From positions 1-52,611 of the forward strand of contig JAAYEH010000512.1 in the NCBI GenBank assembly GCA_012728855.1: a stretch of DNA of 52,611 nucleotides. Direction: 5' to 3'. The stretch's first letter is position 1. Each line of letters begins with the position of its first letter. The position numbers and the translations under genes are program-made. Source of the DNA: Rhodopirellula sp. (GTDB lineage: Bacteria > Planctomycetota > Planctomycetia > Pirellulales > Thermoguttaceae). This document shows positions 1-9,066 of this stretch, piece by piece. The notes below the pieces were generated by a model, which worked only from the letters and a program-made list of their open reading frames with translations, was not told the DNA's origin and made no database searches.

Positions 1-270
1 ATCGAAACGCGGCTGTACGCGATGCTCGGCGTCCACTACAGCAACAGCCCGAGCGAAGGGCGCAGCATCATCCGGGCGCTGCTGAACACGCCCGGCGACC
101 TGCGTGTCAGTGGCGACGTAATTGAGGTCCATCTGGAGCAACTCAGTGCCCCGCGTTATACGCTGGCGTTGCACGCGATCTGCCAGCAACTCAACGCTCG
201 CCGTCCGCGTCTCCCCGAAACGGGCTACGAACTCCGCTTCCAAATCAAACCCCGCCCCATCGGGGAATGA
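1..270 (+). CDS. C-terminal fragment of an unidentified protein (possibly transposase-derived)
   Basis: The frame is open from the first base of the window and ends at a TGA at 268-270, so only the last 89 residues are visible and the start lies outside. The visible part reads as a compact alpha/beta tail, with the phrases RALLNTPGDLRVSGDVIEV and ALHAICQQLNARRPRLPETG. Tails of this general shape (a strand-rich DxxxV segment followed by a helix ending in LNxxRxxLP) occur at the C-terminus of some putative planctomycete transposases. That match is from memory and weak. No catalytic motif is visible. The next gene is on the opposite strand after about 160 bp. Confidence 0.5.
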   Translation: METRLYAMLGVHYSNSPSEGRSIIRALLNTPGDLRVSGDVIEVHLEQLSAPRYTLALHAICQQLNARRPRLPETGYELRFQIKPRPIGE

Positions 271-428
271 CCACGACAAAATCCCGCAAGGGTATGTCAG
301 GCTCTCTGGGCGCGCATGTACGCCCGGCAACGTGCGGACCTGAGTCCGAAACTCAACGCCGCTCATCACCCCCGCGTGACCACCCCTGTCAAGGTCGTTT
401 AACCGCTGTGCGCAACGGGCCGCGCTGT

Positions 429-692
429 TCACGTTCGCTCGGGCAGAGCGGCCAACACATCCCCCTCAAGCGTGACTTCGGCGACGGTGCAACCGGCTTT
501 CTGAACGTCGGCGATCGCAGAGCGAATCGCGTCTTCCAGCGATTCGGCCTCCCGGTCGAAGCCGATCTGGACCACTCCGCAGGAACAGAACAACGATCCG
601 TCGTCACAGCCCGACCCGTAAATGGCCTCGGCTAGTTCGTCCGTTAACTCCGTGCCCCTTGCCAAGGTGGCGATAAACCTAGAAGTCCTCAT
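429..692 (-). CDS. Short hypothetical protein, apparently truncated antitoxin-like family
   Basis: An 87-residue ORF starting at ATG 692, with a weak GGGA upstream. The sequence contains LTDELAEAIYGSGCDDGS followed by GFDREAESLEDAIRSAIADV. This resembles a conserved bacterial family in which the same N-terminal half (sensing-like alpha/beta domain, CDD then FDREA motifs) is followed by a MerR/Xre-like helix-turn-helix of about 60 more residues. Here the frame stops right after LAALPERT, where the DNA-binding half would be expected, so I read it as a truncated or decayed copy. Family knowledge is from memory. The toxin partner usually next to such genes is not visible. It could still be a functional short protein. 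Confidence 0.5.
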   Translation of the reverse strand: MRTSRFIATLARGTELTDELAEAIYGSGCDDGSLFCSCGVVQIGFDREAESLEDAIRSAIADVQKAGCTVAEVTLEGDVLAALPERT

Positions 693-907
693 TCAATCCC
701 GCTTTCTTATGCATGGGAACCGTTGTTGATTTGGCGGCGTATCCAGCGGGCGTGGTTCACTGGATTGCGGGGTGTCGAGGCGACCGAAAACTGGCACCCT
801 TCACGCTTCTGCTGCGGGCAGTACAGGGACGCGATTATTCTGGCGAACGGGAGGCAAAACAGGCCCGATCGGAGTTGGGGCACTGACCGGCCGCGTCAGC
901 CCTCTGC

Positions 908-2197
908 TCACTTCCGCTCGATGAGCTTCATCATCTCTTCGGTAATGGGCATGACTTCAAAGTCCTTGAAGAACATTTCGCAGTCGGCCCCGCCGTGCAT
1001 TTGCAGTCCGAGTTTTCCCGTCTTCTCGCAGGCTTCGTCAATGAAGTCCGACGTGCAAAAACCGTTGAGCGTCTGGACCAGGCGGTCGCCGTAGGCGGCG
1101 GTGCAGGTTGTGTTCCACTGGTCGTCCTTGTTGCGGACCTTTTCGGCGAACTCCTCGTTCTTGACGACCCAGCCGCGACCGCGAACCATCTTGCCGTCGA
1201 TGATGCCGGCGGTGTGCCAGAGGGCGGAGTCCAAGCCGCTGTTGGCGATTTCGTTTTGGAATCCGCGAAGAACCCAGGGGGCGGCCGTTTCTTCAGCCCG
1301 AAAATAGAGTGCGCTGTTGCCGCCATGCATGCGATACGTGACGCGAGCGATGAAGTTGTCGTAGTCCCGGGTGGAAATGACGAGCCCGTCCTTCTTCTGG
1401 TCTTTGGAGTGGGCGCCGCAGAGAACGCCGTCTTCCGTGAAGGACCATTCTTCGGGGAGAACGAACTTGGCGTTGACGAGCTTGTATTTGCCGTCGTCGC
1501 CTTTGACAAAGAACGGTTCCCAGTTGCTCTCGCCCAGATCCTTGACGCGGATATTCCTCCAAGCGACGGAGCCGGACTTTCCGGCGTGAATCTGCAGGCC
1601 GAAAAAGCCCTTCATCGAGAAGCTGTCGAAGATGTCGACGACCGGATTGCCGTTCAGCCAGGTCTTGATCGACGGTCCGACGCACTGGATTTCCACGTCG
1701 TTCCACTCGCCTTCCTTGGAGCTTGCCTCGGCGGCGTCGAGGCGATCCTGTGGCGTATAGGCGTCGAGCCAAATGACGCCAAACTTATGGCCGCGACGGC
1801 CTTCGTCGTAGATGCGGCCGGTCGCGTCGCCGCCGGGACGCATTTCGTACTGATAGCCGTAGACTCGTTCGCCGTTGCCTTCCGCACGGGCGGCGGAGCG
1901 GAACTGCACGCCCGAGTTTCCGTCTGCAAGGAACTTGTATTGCAGCCTCAGAATGAAGTTGCCGAATTCCTTCTCCGTACACATGAACGTGTTGCCCGGC
2001 GTATCGGGAACGCATTTCCCGACGATCGCGCCGTCCTCGACCTGGTACTCCGCCGACCCACCGCGCTTGACCCAGCCGGCCAGATCCTTGCCGTTGAACA
2101 AGGAGACGAATCCTTCCTCGGTGTCCGCCGCCGACGCGGTCAGACCGAACGAAGCCAAGAATCCGATCGCCACAACCGCTGCAAAGAACTTTCTCAT
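908..2197 (-). CDS. Secreted protein with two DUF1080 (3-keto-disaccharide hydrolase-type) domains
   Basis: A 429-residue protein. I start it at ATG 2197 because a clear signal peptide follows (MRKFF, hydrophobic core, cleavage near ASA-AD) and GGAAAGG lies just upstream; the frame extends further upstream without coding character. Two copies of the concanavalin-like DUF1080 fold follow: residues about 26-225 (opening FVSLFNGKDLAGW, with NSGVQFRS and GFFGLQIHAG) and about 226-420 (EEWSFTEDGVLCG, NSALYFRAEE, GKLGLQMHGG). DUF1080 proteins are abundant in planctomycetes, are exported and act on or bind saccharides; some members hydrolyse 3-keto-glycosides. The gene is divergent from the GH42-like/UROD/GHL10 run, with about 260 bp between, so both may share a regulatory region. 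Substrate unknown. Confidence 0.88.
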   Translation of the reverse strand: MRKFFAAVVAIGFLASFGLTASAADTEEGFVSLFNGKDLAGWVKRGGSAEYQVEDGAIVGKCVPDTPGNTFMCTEKEFGNFILRLQYKFLADGNSGVQFRSAARAEGNGERVYGYQYEMRPGGDATGRIYDEGRRGHKFGVIWLDAYTPQDRLDAAEASSKEGEWNDVEIQCVGPSIKTWLNGNPVVDIFDSFSMKGFFGLQIHAGKSGSVAWRNIRVKDLGESNWEPFFVKGDDGKYKLVNAKFVLPEEWSFTEDGVLCGAHSKDQKKDGLVISTRDYDNFIARVTYRMHGGNSALYFRAEETAAPWVLRGFQNEIANSGLDSALWHTAGIIDGKMVRGRGWVVKNEEFAEKVRNKDDQWNTTCTAAYGDRLVQTLNGFCTSDFIDEACEKTGKLGLQMHGGADCEMFFKDFEVMPITEEMMKLIERK

Positions 2198-2457
2198 GGT
2201 TGCCTTTCCAATAAGGTTTGCTCGAGAAAAAAGTGATACGGACGGATTGGAATGCCGCTCTCCAACCCCCCGATTTTCGACTGGGCGGGGGACGGTGTCA
2301 AGCCTCGGTTGCGAACCTCGCTGCCAGGGCACTTGGTTTGACGATTTGCACCGGTTAGACTCAGGCATGTGGGTGGAATTCAAATCTCCTAGCGCGCCCT
2401 GCGGCCGCAGCCAAACGAGCCGAACATGCACGCACGGCGCGTAGAAATTGCGAACCG

Positions 2458-5259
2458 ATGCGAAGACACTTTATCGCGATTGCCGTCCTGCTGCTGGCGA
2501 ACGACTACGTACAGGCACAGGAGAACCTCCTCCTCACCGGTGACTTCGAGGACGGCGTCGAGGGCATTCCTGTTGGCTGGAAATTTAAGCTGGAGGACGG
2601 GGCCGAGGGCACCTGCACACTGGATCCCGACACCGTCAGGTCCGGTCAACACTCAGTCAGGATCCGCAAGACCAGCGGGCGCGGCTTCCAAACGCTGACC
2701 ACCGCCGAGATGCTCCCGATCACACCTGGACAACGGTACGAGGTGCGGGCGCATGTGCATACTCCGGACGCCACCTTCGGCTCCCAGGCATACTTCTGCC
2801 TCCGCCAGTACACGGCGGACAAGGGCCGGGCGCTGTCCCCGCACATCTTCAGCCCCCATGACCAGCGAATCGCCATCCGCTGCCGACCGGAGGAATGGTC
2901 GACCCGGTCGACGGTCTTCACCGCACGGCCCGGTGCCGCCTTCCTCGATATCGTCCTGGTCGTCAACGGCAATCCGTGTACCATTTACTTCGATGATCTC
3001 TACTTTGGGTCGCCCATCGCCTCGACCTACACCGCCCCACGCCTGACTGCGGAGAAGCTCCACAGTGAGGAAGAGGTCTACGCTCGCCTGGCGCAGCGCG
3101 AGGACGCCACAGCAACGGTGCGGACGATCGACGGGCAGCCCACGCTGCTCATCAACGGCGAGCCCACGCCGCCCATGCTGCACCTGATGACCTTTTGGCG
3201 GCCCACCACAAGCTACAACGGCGACTTCGGCCGGGCCGATATGCACATCCACGTTTGTCCCATCGTCTTTTCTCCCTACCTGGCCGATGGCACCCACCTG
3301 TGGAAAGCCAAGGGAGAGTACGACTTCGCCAAGGCCGATGAAGTGCTGATGTACGCGCTGAGGGCCGATCCCGACGGCTATCTCGTGCCCGACATCGTGA
3401 TGTTGGGGCTCTATCCCGGCTGGGGCGATCAGCACCAGGGCGAGGTCTGCCAGGACATCGAGGGAAACCGGGCCATCGGCAAATCGGTGCATAATACCCG
3501 CTATGGCGCGGCGCTGGCGGATGCCAAGGAGTTCTGGTGTCCCTCTCTGTATTCGCAGGCGTTTCGCGACGACGGCTCTCAGCTCGTCCGGGACTACATC
3601 GCCCATCTGAAACAGACACCGCTGTGGAAGGCGGTCGTCGGTTTCACCATCACGGGCGGAGATGACGGGCAGTTCTCATCGTACCGGCGCAGTGGTCCCG
3701 ATCACGAGCCCGACTACAGTCCGGCGGCCCGTCGCGACTTCGGCCGACTGCTGCGCGAGCGTTACGGTGATGACGCTGCGCTGCGTGCTGCGTGGCACGA
3801 TCCCGAGGTAACGTTCGACACGGTCTCGCTCCCGTCGCCTGAGGAGCGGCGCGCGGCCGGACAGACTTTCCGCGATCCCGCCACCGATACCCGCATCGCC
3901 GACTACGCCCGTTTCCTTTCCGAGGGCACCTGCGATACCGTTCGGGCTTTCGCGGGAGCGGCCAAAGATGCGGCAGGCAAGCCCGTCTTCACAACCACCT
4001 ACTGGGGCGCGCACGTGATGGGCACATCGCTAAACCACTTCGGCTCCCGCCGCCTGATGAGCACGCCTGAGATCGACATCATCCACGCGCCCGCCGGGTA
4101 CGGTCCGTGGCGGCGCCTCGGCCAGTCGGGTTGCAACCATACCACGCCCGGCTCGCTGCGTCTGCATAACAAGATCTGCCTGCAGGAGTTGGACCTGCGC
4201 ACCTTCACTCACGGCTACCGCGATGAGGCCTGGCGCATGTTCATCGCCTGGGCGGAGAACCTCGATGAATTCGTGGCCATCAATCGCCGCGAGATGGGGC
4301 TGATGATGGCCTGCGGGATGGGCTGCTGGTACTACGACATGTCGGGCGGCTGGTTCCACGATGAGGGCATCATGCAGGACATCGCCGGCATCCATGCCGG
4401 CTACCGCGCCGGACTGGCCAACGTCACGGACTGGCATCCCGACATGGCGGTGTTCGCCGACGAGGAGAGTTCGCACTGGCTGGCCGAAGGCATGAGGCAG
4501 GTGATCTTCAGTTCGCTCAACACGCAGCGCGCGGCGCTGAACACCTCCGGCGTCCCCTACGACAGGTATATCACCGATGACCTGACCCATCCCGACATGG
4601 GCGACTACAAGATCTACGTTTTCCTCAATGCGTACCGCCTGACCGATGCACATGTCGCGGCCATCGACGGCCTCAAGCGCGACGGAAAGACTCTCGTGTT
4701 CATGTACGCGCCGGGATATGTCGCTGACGACGGTTTGTCTATTGAGCGGACGAGCCGACTGGTCGGAATGAGGCTTGCCTGCTCGCAGGTGGCGACCGCG
4801 ATGGCCGGCGAGGCGATGCCGGTGGAGCATCCGCTCGGCGACGGGTTACTGCCCGTCCAAGGGTCGTCACACGCCGCCAAGTTCTGGGTCGACGACACGG
4901 AAGCGGTTGTGTTGGGCAGATACATCGACGGCGGCGAAGCGAGCCTCGCCGCGCGCGATTTCGGCGCCTGGCGGAGCGTGTATGTCGCCATCCCCGGCAG
5001 TTTAGGTCCGGATCTGCTCCACAACATCGCCCGCTGGTCGGATGCGTATGTGGCCTCCGTGCCCGGCGACTCGATCTACACCAATGGGCATCTGCTCTGC
5101 GTGCATGGTGTCATGGGCGGACGGAAGCAGATCGCCTTGCCCCATCGCGCCACCGTGATGAATGAGTTGACCGGCGAGGTGATGGCGCGGGAGGCGACCT
5201 CGATCACCGTCGATGTCCCGCTGCAGCGCACGCTGTGGCTTCGCCTGGACTGGAATTGA
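2458..5259 (+). CDS. Secreted GH42-like glycoside hydrolase with N-terminal carbohydrate-binding-like module
   Basis: A 933-residue protein. A signal peptide (about 1-20, ending VQAQ) leads into a jelly-roll carbohydrate-binding-like module (about 22-185: LLTGDFEDG, GWKFKLEDG, IYFDDLYFG). A TIM-barrel region follows (about 210-660), then a flavodoxin-like trimerisation region and a small C-terminal beta domain, an order like that of GH42 beta-galactosidases. At the position where GH42 usually has its acid/base Asn-Glu the sequence reads GFTITGGDDGQFSS, with Asp rather than Glu; a Glu that could be the nucleophile is in KICLQELDLRTF. It is therefore an atypical GH42-like protein, and activity on beta-galactosides is not assured. 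It is first in a run with the UROD-family gene 12 bp downstream. No good ribosome-binding site precedes ATG 2458. Confidence 0.75.
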   Translation: MRRHFIAIAVLLLANDYVQAQENLLLTGDFEDGVEGIPVGWKFKLEDGAEGTCTLDPDTVRSGQHSVRIRKTSGRGFQTLTTAEMLPITPGQRYEVRAHVHTPDATFGSQAYFCLRQYTADKGRALSPHIFSPHDQRIAIRCRPEEWSTRSTVFTARPGAAFLDIVLVVNGNPCTIYFDDLYFGSPIASTYTAPRLTAEKLHSEEEVYARLAQREDATATVRTIDGQPTLLINGEPTPPMLHLMTFWRPTTSYNGDFGRADMHIHVCPIVFSPYLADGTHLWKAKGEYDFAKADEVLMYALRADPDGYLVPDIVMLGLYPGWGDQHQGEVCQDIEGNRAIGKSVHNTRYGAALADAKEFWCPSLYSQAFRDDGSQLVRDYIAHLKQTPLWKAVVGFTITGGDDGQFSSYRRSGPDHEPDYSPAARRDFGRLLRERYGDDAALRAAWHDPEVTFDTVSLPSPEERRAAGQTFRDPATDTRIADYARFLSEGTCDTVRAFAGAAKDAAGKPVFTTTYWGAHVMGTSLNHFGSRRLMSTPEIDIIHAPAGYGPWRRLGQSGCNHTTPGSLRLHNKICLQELDLRTFTHGYRDEAWRMFIAWAENLDEFVAINRREMGLMMACGMGCWYYDMSGGWFHDEGIMQDIAGIHAGYRAGLANVTDWHPDMAVFADEESSHWLAEGMRQVIFSSLNTQRAALNTSGVPYDRYITDDLTHPDMGDYKIYVFLNAYRLTDAHVAAIDGLKRDGKTLVFMYAPGYVADDGLSIERTSRLVGMRLACSQVATAMAGEAMPVEHPLGDGLLPVQGSSHAAKFWVDDTEAVVLGRYIDGGEASLAARDFGAWRSVYVAIPGSLGPDLLHNIARWSDAYVASVPGDSIYTNGHLLCVHGVMGGRKQIALPHRATVMNELTGEVMAREATSITVDVPLQRTLWLRLDWN

Positions 5260-5271
5260 GGGACCGCCGCC

Positions 5272-6267
5272 ATGGCCTCTCGCAAAGAGCTTGTCGATAA
5301 GGCAATCCGCTTCGGCCGGCCCGATCGCGTTCCAATTGTCTTCTGGAATTGCGATCAGGCGGACGGCGACTTAATGCTGTACCATCTCTCCTTGGGCGAC
5401 GAGCCGAGAGAGGACTCTTCCCTCAACGCCTGGGATTGGTCGGTGAACGAGTGGGGCTACAAGCTGGAATCGATGAACGACGGCACGATGGGCCACCCGG
5501 TGCGGCCGTACTACCCCGACCTGCCCCGGCCCGGCGAAATCCGCATCCCGCCGATTCGCGAAGACGAGCGGATGGCGGCGGTGCCCGGCTTCTTGGAGAC
5601 CTGTGGCGATCGCTACCGGTTGGCCAGCCTGGACCTGAGCGGCTTCACGGTCTACACGCTCCTGCGTGGCTTCGAAAACAGCATGGAAGACGTGCTGCTG
5701 GCCGCCGAGGGGTTTTCGGCGCTGTTGGATGCGATTCTCCAGTTCGAATGCGAACTGATGCGGCTGGCGGCCCGGCATGGATTCCACGGCATCCACCTGG
5801 CCGACGATTGGGGTACCCAGAGCGGGTTGATGGTGTCGCCGGCTTTGTGGCGGCGCGTGTTCAAGCCGCGCTACCGGCGCCAGTTTGCCCTGGCCCACGA
5901 TCTGGGACTTGACGTCTGGTATCACTGCTGCGGCAACCTGACGGAAATTGCCGCCGACTTCCACGAGATCGGTGTCGACGTGCTCAATATTTCGCAGCCC
6001 AATGTCGTCGACGTGGCAGAGGTGGGAAGGCGACTCCGCGGAAAGCAGTGCTTCATGGTTCCCATCAGCTATCAAACGGTTTCCCTGCAAGGAACCCGCG
6101 AAGAGATCTTTGCCGAGGCCCGCCGACTTCACCGATGCCTGGCGACCGATGCCGGCGGACTGATTGGTTACGTCGAGGAATACGGTTGCATGGGGATGTC
6201 ACAAGAGAATTACCGTTCCTGCGGCGAGGCATTTCGCCAATTGAAAGCGACGGGATGCGAAGGATAA
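5272..6267 (+). CDS. Uroporphyrinogen decarboxylase (UROD) family protein, MtaA/CmuA-like
   Basis: A 331-residue protein with the UROD fold. Its start at ATG 5272 is preceded by GAGGGA, which overlaps the stop of the GH42-like gene, so the two are translationally close. The opening RKELVDKAIRFGRPDRVPI is typical of the non-haem UROD branch. WYHCCGN (H218, C220) together with C306 (EEYGCMG) matches the H-x-C-x(n)-C zinc pattern of corrinoid-linked methyltransferases such as MtaA and CmuA, rather than HemE, which uses no such zinc. Known relatives move methyl groups between cobalamin and thiols; planctomycetes carry many relatives of unknown role next to sugar-degradation genes. A role in handling methylated sugars is only inference. 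The cytosolic location is inferred from the absence of a signal peptide. Confidence 0.82.
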   Translation: MASRKELVDKAIRFGRPDRVPIVFWNCDQADGDLMLYHLSLGDEPREDSSLNAWDWSVNEWGYKLESMNDGTMGHPVRPYYPDLPRPGEIRIPPIREDERMAAVPGFLETCGDRYRLASLDLSGFTVYTLLRGFENSMEDVLLAAEGFSALLDAILQFECELMRLAARHGFHGIHLADDWGTQSGLMVSPALWRRVFKPRYRRQFALAHDLGLDVWYHCCGNLTEIAADFHEIGVDVLNISQPNVVDVAEVGRRLRGKQCFMVPISYQTVSLQGTREEIFAEARRLHRCLATDAGGLIGYVEEYGCMGMSQENYRSCGEAFRQLKATGCEG

Positions 6268-6308
6268 CCGGTCTACAATACTCAAATCAGCCTGGAGGAG
6301 ATTCCACG

Positions 6309-8273
6309 ATGAAACGGACACTAATCTCATTGCTGCTGGCCAGCGCTGCTTTCTTCGCCGGCCGCGCCGTCGCGGACTCGTCGCAATCCGCCGGCGGAGT
6401 TGTTGAAGTGAAGGGCCGGGGCGCCGAAGGCAGACAGCTCTACGACGGCGGCGGCAAGCTGAGTTTTCTCGGCATAGCACTCGATGCTCAAGTGGTCCAC
6501 TATCAACCCGGCGGTAAGATCGCCCTGCCGCTCTCGATCTGCTATCGCGTGCTGGAAACCGCTCCCATTCGGCTTACGTCGAGGATGGGCACCGAGCATT
6601 GGCGACTGTATAGCGCCGCCACCGAGTCGATGACCGCCATGTACACGGACGAGAGAATCGACCTCGCTACGCCGGGGGAGCACACGGCCCAAGCAACACG
6701 CGCATGGTTCAACGACAAATACGGCGACCTGCCGCAACCCGGCCTGGCGAGCATCCGCGGCCACTACTACTTTCTCATCGAGAAGCCCGAAGGGGGTTGG
6801 CTCGACATCACCGACTCGCCCGCCTTCTTCGACCGCCGCGAAGTGGTGCGTGCGTTGACCTTCACGCTGGCCGATCTCACGCGTTTTTCCGTGTCAGTGG
6901 CGGAGCTTCAATCGACATGGGAATCCGGCGGGCCGTTGCGGTTGAGGCTCGTCGTCCGAGATGCCGGCGACCGGGAATTGCCCGTCGTCAATGCCCCTTT
7001 GACCGTTTCCGCAGGCGACTGGCGGGCGAACCTTGCCACACAGTGGGCACCGTTGGATACGCCCACCGGTTGGATGGAATGCTCCCTGCCGCCGCAAGTT
7101 CCCGCGGAAGTCACCGTCGAGGGAACCGTTAAGCTGGAAACACCCGGCGGCGCGCGGCAGCTTGAAGTGCTAGCAAGATTCCAGCGCGGCGAAGGCCGCG
7201 TCGCCCCGGAGCAGCTTCGCATCGCGCAACAGGGATATGAGCTGCCCCGAACCGACCAGGGAGTGGTTCGCGAGACCCGCGCGATGTGGGCCGGTCCTTC
7301 GGACATCGCATCGGCGGAGAAAATCCGAACCGCGGTTGCCCGTTGCCGACAGGCCGGGCTCAATGCGATCGTGCCCGACATCTTCGTCCGCAACACGTTT
7401 CTGGCCCGCAGCGATGCGATGCCGTCGAGCGGTTCGGAAGAGGAATCGCTCGATCCGCTCGGCCATTTATTAGACACGGCGCATCGAGCCGGGCTGGAGG
7501 TGCATCCTTGGTTTTGCGTCACATACCGCGACCGGAGATTTCGCGACTGGTTCCGCGCCGAATTCGGCGACGATATCGCCATGATCGACGCAGACGGCAA
7601 GGAGATCCCGCTGGGCGCGGATGTGCATCGCCAGGCGTATCGCGACTTCCTCATCAAGCTGATGGTCGGCGTCGCGCGCGACTACCCGGTTGACGGCATC
7701 CACCTGGATTACATCCGCACGATGGACCGGTGCTACTGCAAGCGGTGCCGGGAGGAGTTTCAGTCGCAGTTCCACAAGCCATTAGTGGGAGCGACCGACG
7801 AAGACTGGATCGCATGGCAGCGCGAGGCGATCGGCGACATCGTCCGCCGCACCGCGGAAGGCGTCCGCCAAGCGCGGCCGGCGGCGAAAATGTCGGCCGC
7901 CGTCTTCTCCAGCCTCCGTGGCGGCGCCCTACAGGGGCAGGATCCCGCCGGATGGGCCCGGCAGGGCTGGATCGATATCGTCATGCCGATGGATTACCAG
8001 ATGCAGAGTCTCGCCGTCCGGGTGAACGAGCGAGAGTTTCTCGAGGCGTTGGACGATGACGACCAACTCGTGACGGGGCTCTCGCTCTATATGCGGTCAG
8101 GCACCGATGTGAATTCGCGGCCCCCCGACCTGATCCGCGAACAGATCGAACTCGTCCGCCGCATGGGTATCCACGGGTATTGCCTGTTCGCACTGAGCCA
8201 TCTCAGCGACGAGCAGCTTGCGATGCTGCGGGAGCAGATCAACGCCGAACCGGCCGTGCCGTATTACCGCTGA
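6309..8273 (+). CDS. Secreted GHL10-type family 10 glycosylhydrolase-like protein
   Basis: A 654-residue protein. The start is ATG 6309, with GGAGGAG eight bases upstream and a signal peptide immediately after (MKRTLISLLL, cleavage near AVA-DS); the open frame reaches further upstream inside the UROD gene but without a signal. The first roughly 320 residues are a beta-rich region of unknown role. Residues about 320-650 form a TIM barrel of the GHL10 (DUF187) type: RAMWAGPSDI at the start of the barrel, LEVHPWFCV, GIHLDYIR (from G463, candidate catalytic Asp 467), a cysteine pair YCKRCREEF, and GWIDIVMPMDYQ. GHL10 proteins are predicted glycosidases acting outside the cytoplasm. It is third in the GH42-like/UROD run, 41 bp downstream of the UROD gene, and converges on the SGNH gene with 6 bp between. 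Confidence 0.85.
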   Translation: MKRTLISLLLASAAFFAGRAVADSSQSAGGVVEVKGRGAEGRQLYDGGGKLSFLGIALDAQVVHYQPGGKIALPLSICYRVLETAPIRLTSRMGTEHWRLYSAATESMTAMYTDERIDLATPGEHTAQATRAWFNDKYGDLPQPGLASIRGHYYFLIEKPEGGWLDITDSPAFFDRREVVRALTFTLADLTRFSVSVAELQSTWESGGPLRLRLVVRDAGDRELPVVNAPLTVSAGDWRANLATQWAPLDTPTGWMECSLPPQVPAEVTVEGTVKLETPGGARQLEVLARFQRGEGRVAPEQLRIAQQGYELPRTDQGVVRETRAMWAGPSDIASAEKIRTAVARCRQAGLNAIVPDIFVRNTFLARSDAMPSSGSEEESLDPLGHLLDTAHRAGLEVHPWFCVTYRDRRFRDWFRAEFGDDIAMIDADGKEIPLGADVHRQAYRDFLIKLMVGVARDYPVDGIHLDYIRTMDRCYCKRCREEFQSQFHKPLVGATDEDWIAWQREAIGDIVRRTAEGVRQARPAAKMSAAVFSSLRGGALQGQDPAGWARQGWIDIVMPMDYQMQSLAVRVNEREFLEALDDDDQLVTGLSLYMRSGTDVNSRPPDLIREQIELVRRMGIHGYCLFALSHLSDEQLAMLREQINAEPAVPYYR

Positions 8274-8279
8274 AGATTC

Positions 8280-8987
8280 CTACGGTTTGGCTTTTTCGAG
8301 GGCTTCCCGGATCGACTTGGCCACCTGCTCGGCCAGCACGGCCGAGCCGGCGGGCGAGAAGTGGACGTTGGCGGGGAGTTGGATCTCCTTCAGCCGCGGC
8401 AGGGAGAAGCCGTAGAGGTCGTCGGTAGCGATACCGGCATCGTCGATGACTTTCTTGGCGACGGCGTTGTACGCCGGGGCGTCTTCGGGCTCTCGCATGG
8501 GCTGGCAGCCTTCGGGGACGGGGGTGGTGCTGCACCAGATCAACTTCGCTCCGGTCTTCTGCAACCGCGCGACGATCTGTTTGAGGTTCTTTTCATACTC
8601 GTCGAGGGGAACCTGGTGCTTGCCGTCGGTCTTCCGCAGATCGTGCAGTCCGAAGTTGAAATGGATCACATCCCAGCGGCCGTCGCCAAGCCACTGGTCG
8701 AGTTGTTCCAGACCACGGATCGTTGGACCGCAGTTCGTCATCGGCCGGTGGACGTTGGCCTTTCCGGCCAAAGCCTCGCGGACCGGAACCGTGTAGCCCA
8801 TCGAAATCGAGTCGCCGATCAAGAGCACGCGAGGCAGAGCCGGATCGTCCGTCACCGGGGCCAGGGAGGGATGCGGCTGTCGTTTGGGCCTCGCGGCTTT
8901 CTGATCCTGCCCGAGGGCCGGGCCAAGCAGGCTGAGAATCACAACGAGGTTCAGTCCCCAGCGACATACATCAGCAATCGATTTCAC
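8280..8987 (-). CDS. Secreted SGNH/GDSL-family hydrolase
   Basis: A 235-residue protein. I choose GTG 8987 because AAGGAG sits eight bases upstream and a signal peptide follows (VKSIADVCRWGLN, hydrophobic run, cleavage near ALG-QD). The mature protein has the SGNH blocks: LLIGDSISMGY (block I, catalytic Ser), the oxyanion Gly region MTNCGPTIRG, HFNFGLHDLR in place of the usual N-x-G-x-N-D, and NVHFSPAGS with the catalytic His. The residue three before that His is Ala (PANVH) where many SGNH enzymes have Asp, so the charge relay may be incomplete or differently arranged. Such enzymes are often deacetylases of polysaccharides. It lies convergent to the GHL10 gene. Confidence 0.85.
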   Translation of the reverse strand: MKSIADVCRWGLNLVVILSLLGPALGQDQKAARPKRQPHPSLAPVTDDPALPRVLLIGDSISMGYTVPVREALAGKANVHRPMTNCGPTIRGLEQLDQWLGDGRWDVIHFNFGLHDLRKTDGKHQVPLDEYEKNLKQIVARLQKTGAKLIWCSTTPVPEGCQPMREPEDAPAYNAVAKKVIDDAGIATDDLYGFSLPRLKEIQLPANVHFSPAGSAVLAEQVAKSIREALEKAKP

Positions 8988-9066
8988 GGCGAGTCTCCTT
9001 GAGTCGAGGTGCGAGGGCGAAATGCCAAATGCGTAATCCTTTTGGTTTGTGCAGTCGATCAAATGA

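Noticed and set aside
267..635. 122-residue plus-strand ORF overlapping the first stop by ATGA
   Set aside because: Composition is low-complexity Arg/Ser/Pro typical of a GC-rich shadow frame, it overlaps the better antitoxin-like ORF on the other strand, and no family is recognisable.
995..2236. 413-residue plus-strand ORF opposite the DUF1080 gene
   Set aside because: It is the reverse-strand shadow of a well-supported secreted protein, with no signal, Shine-Dalgarno or motif of its own.
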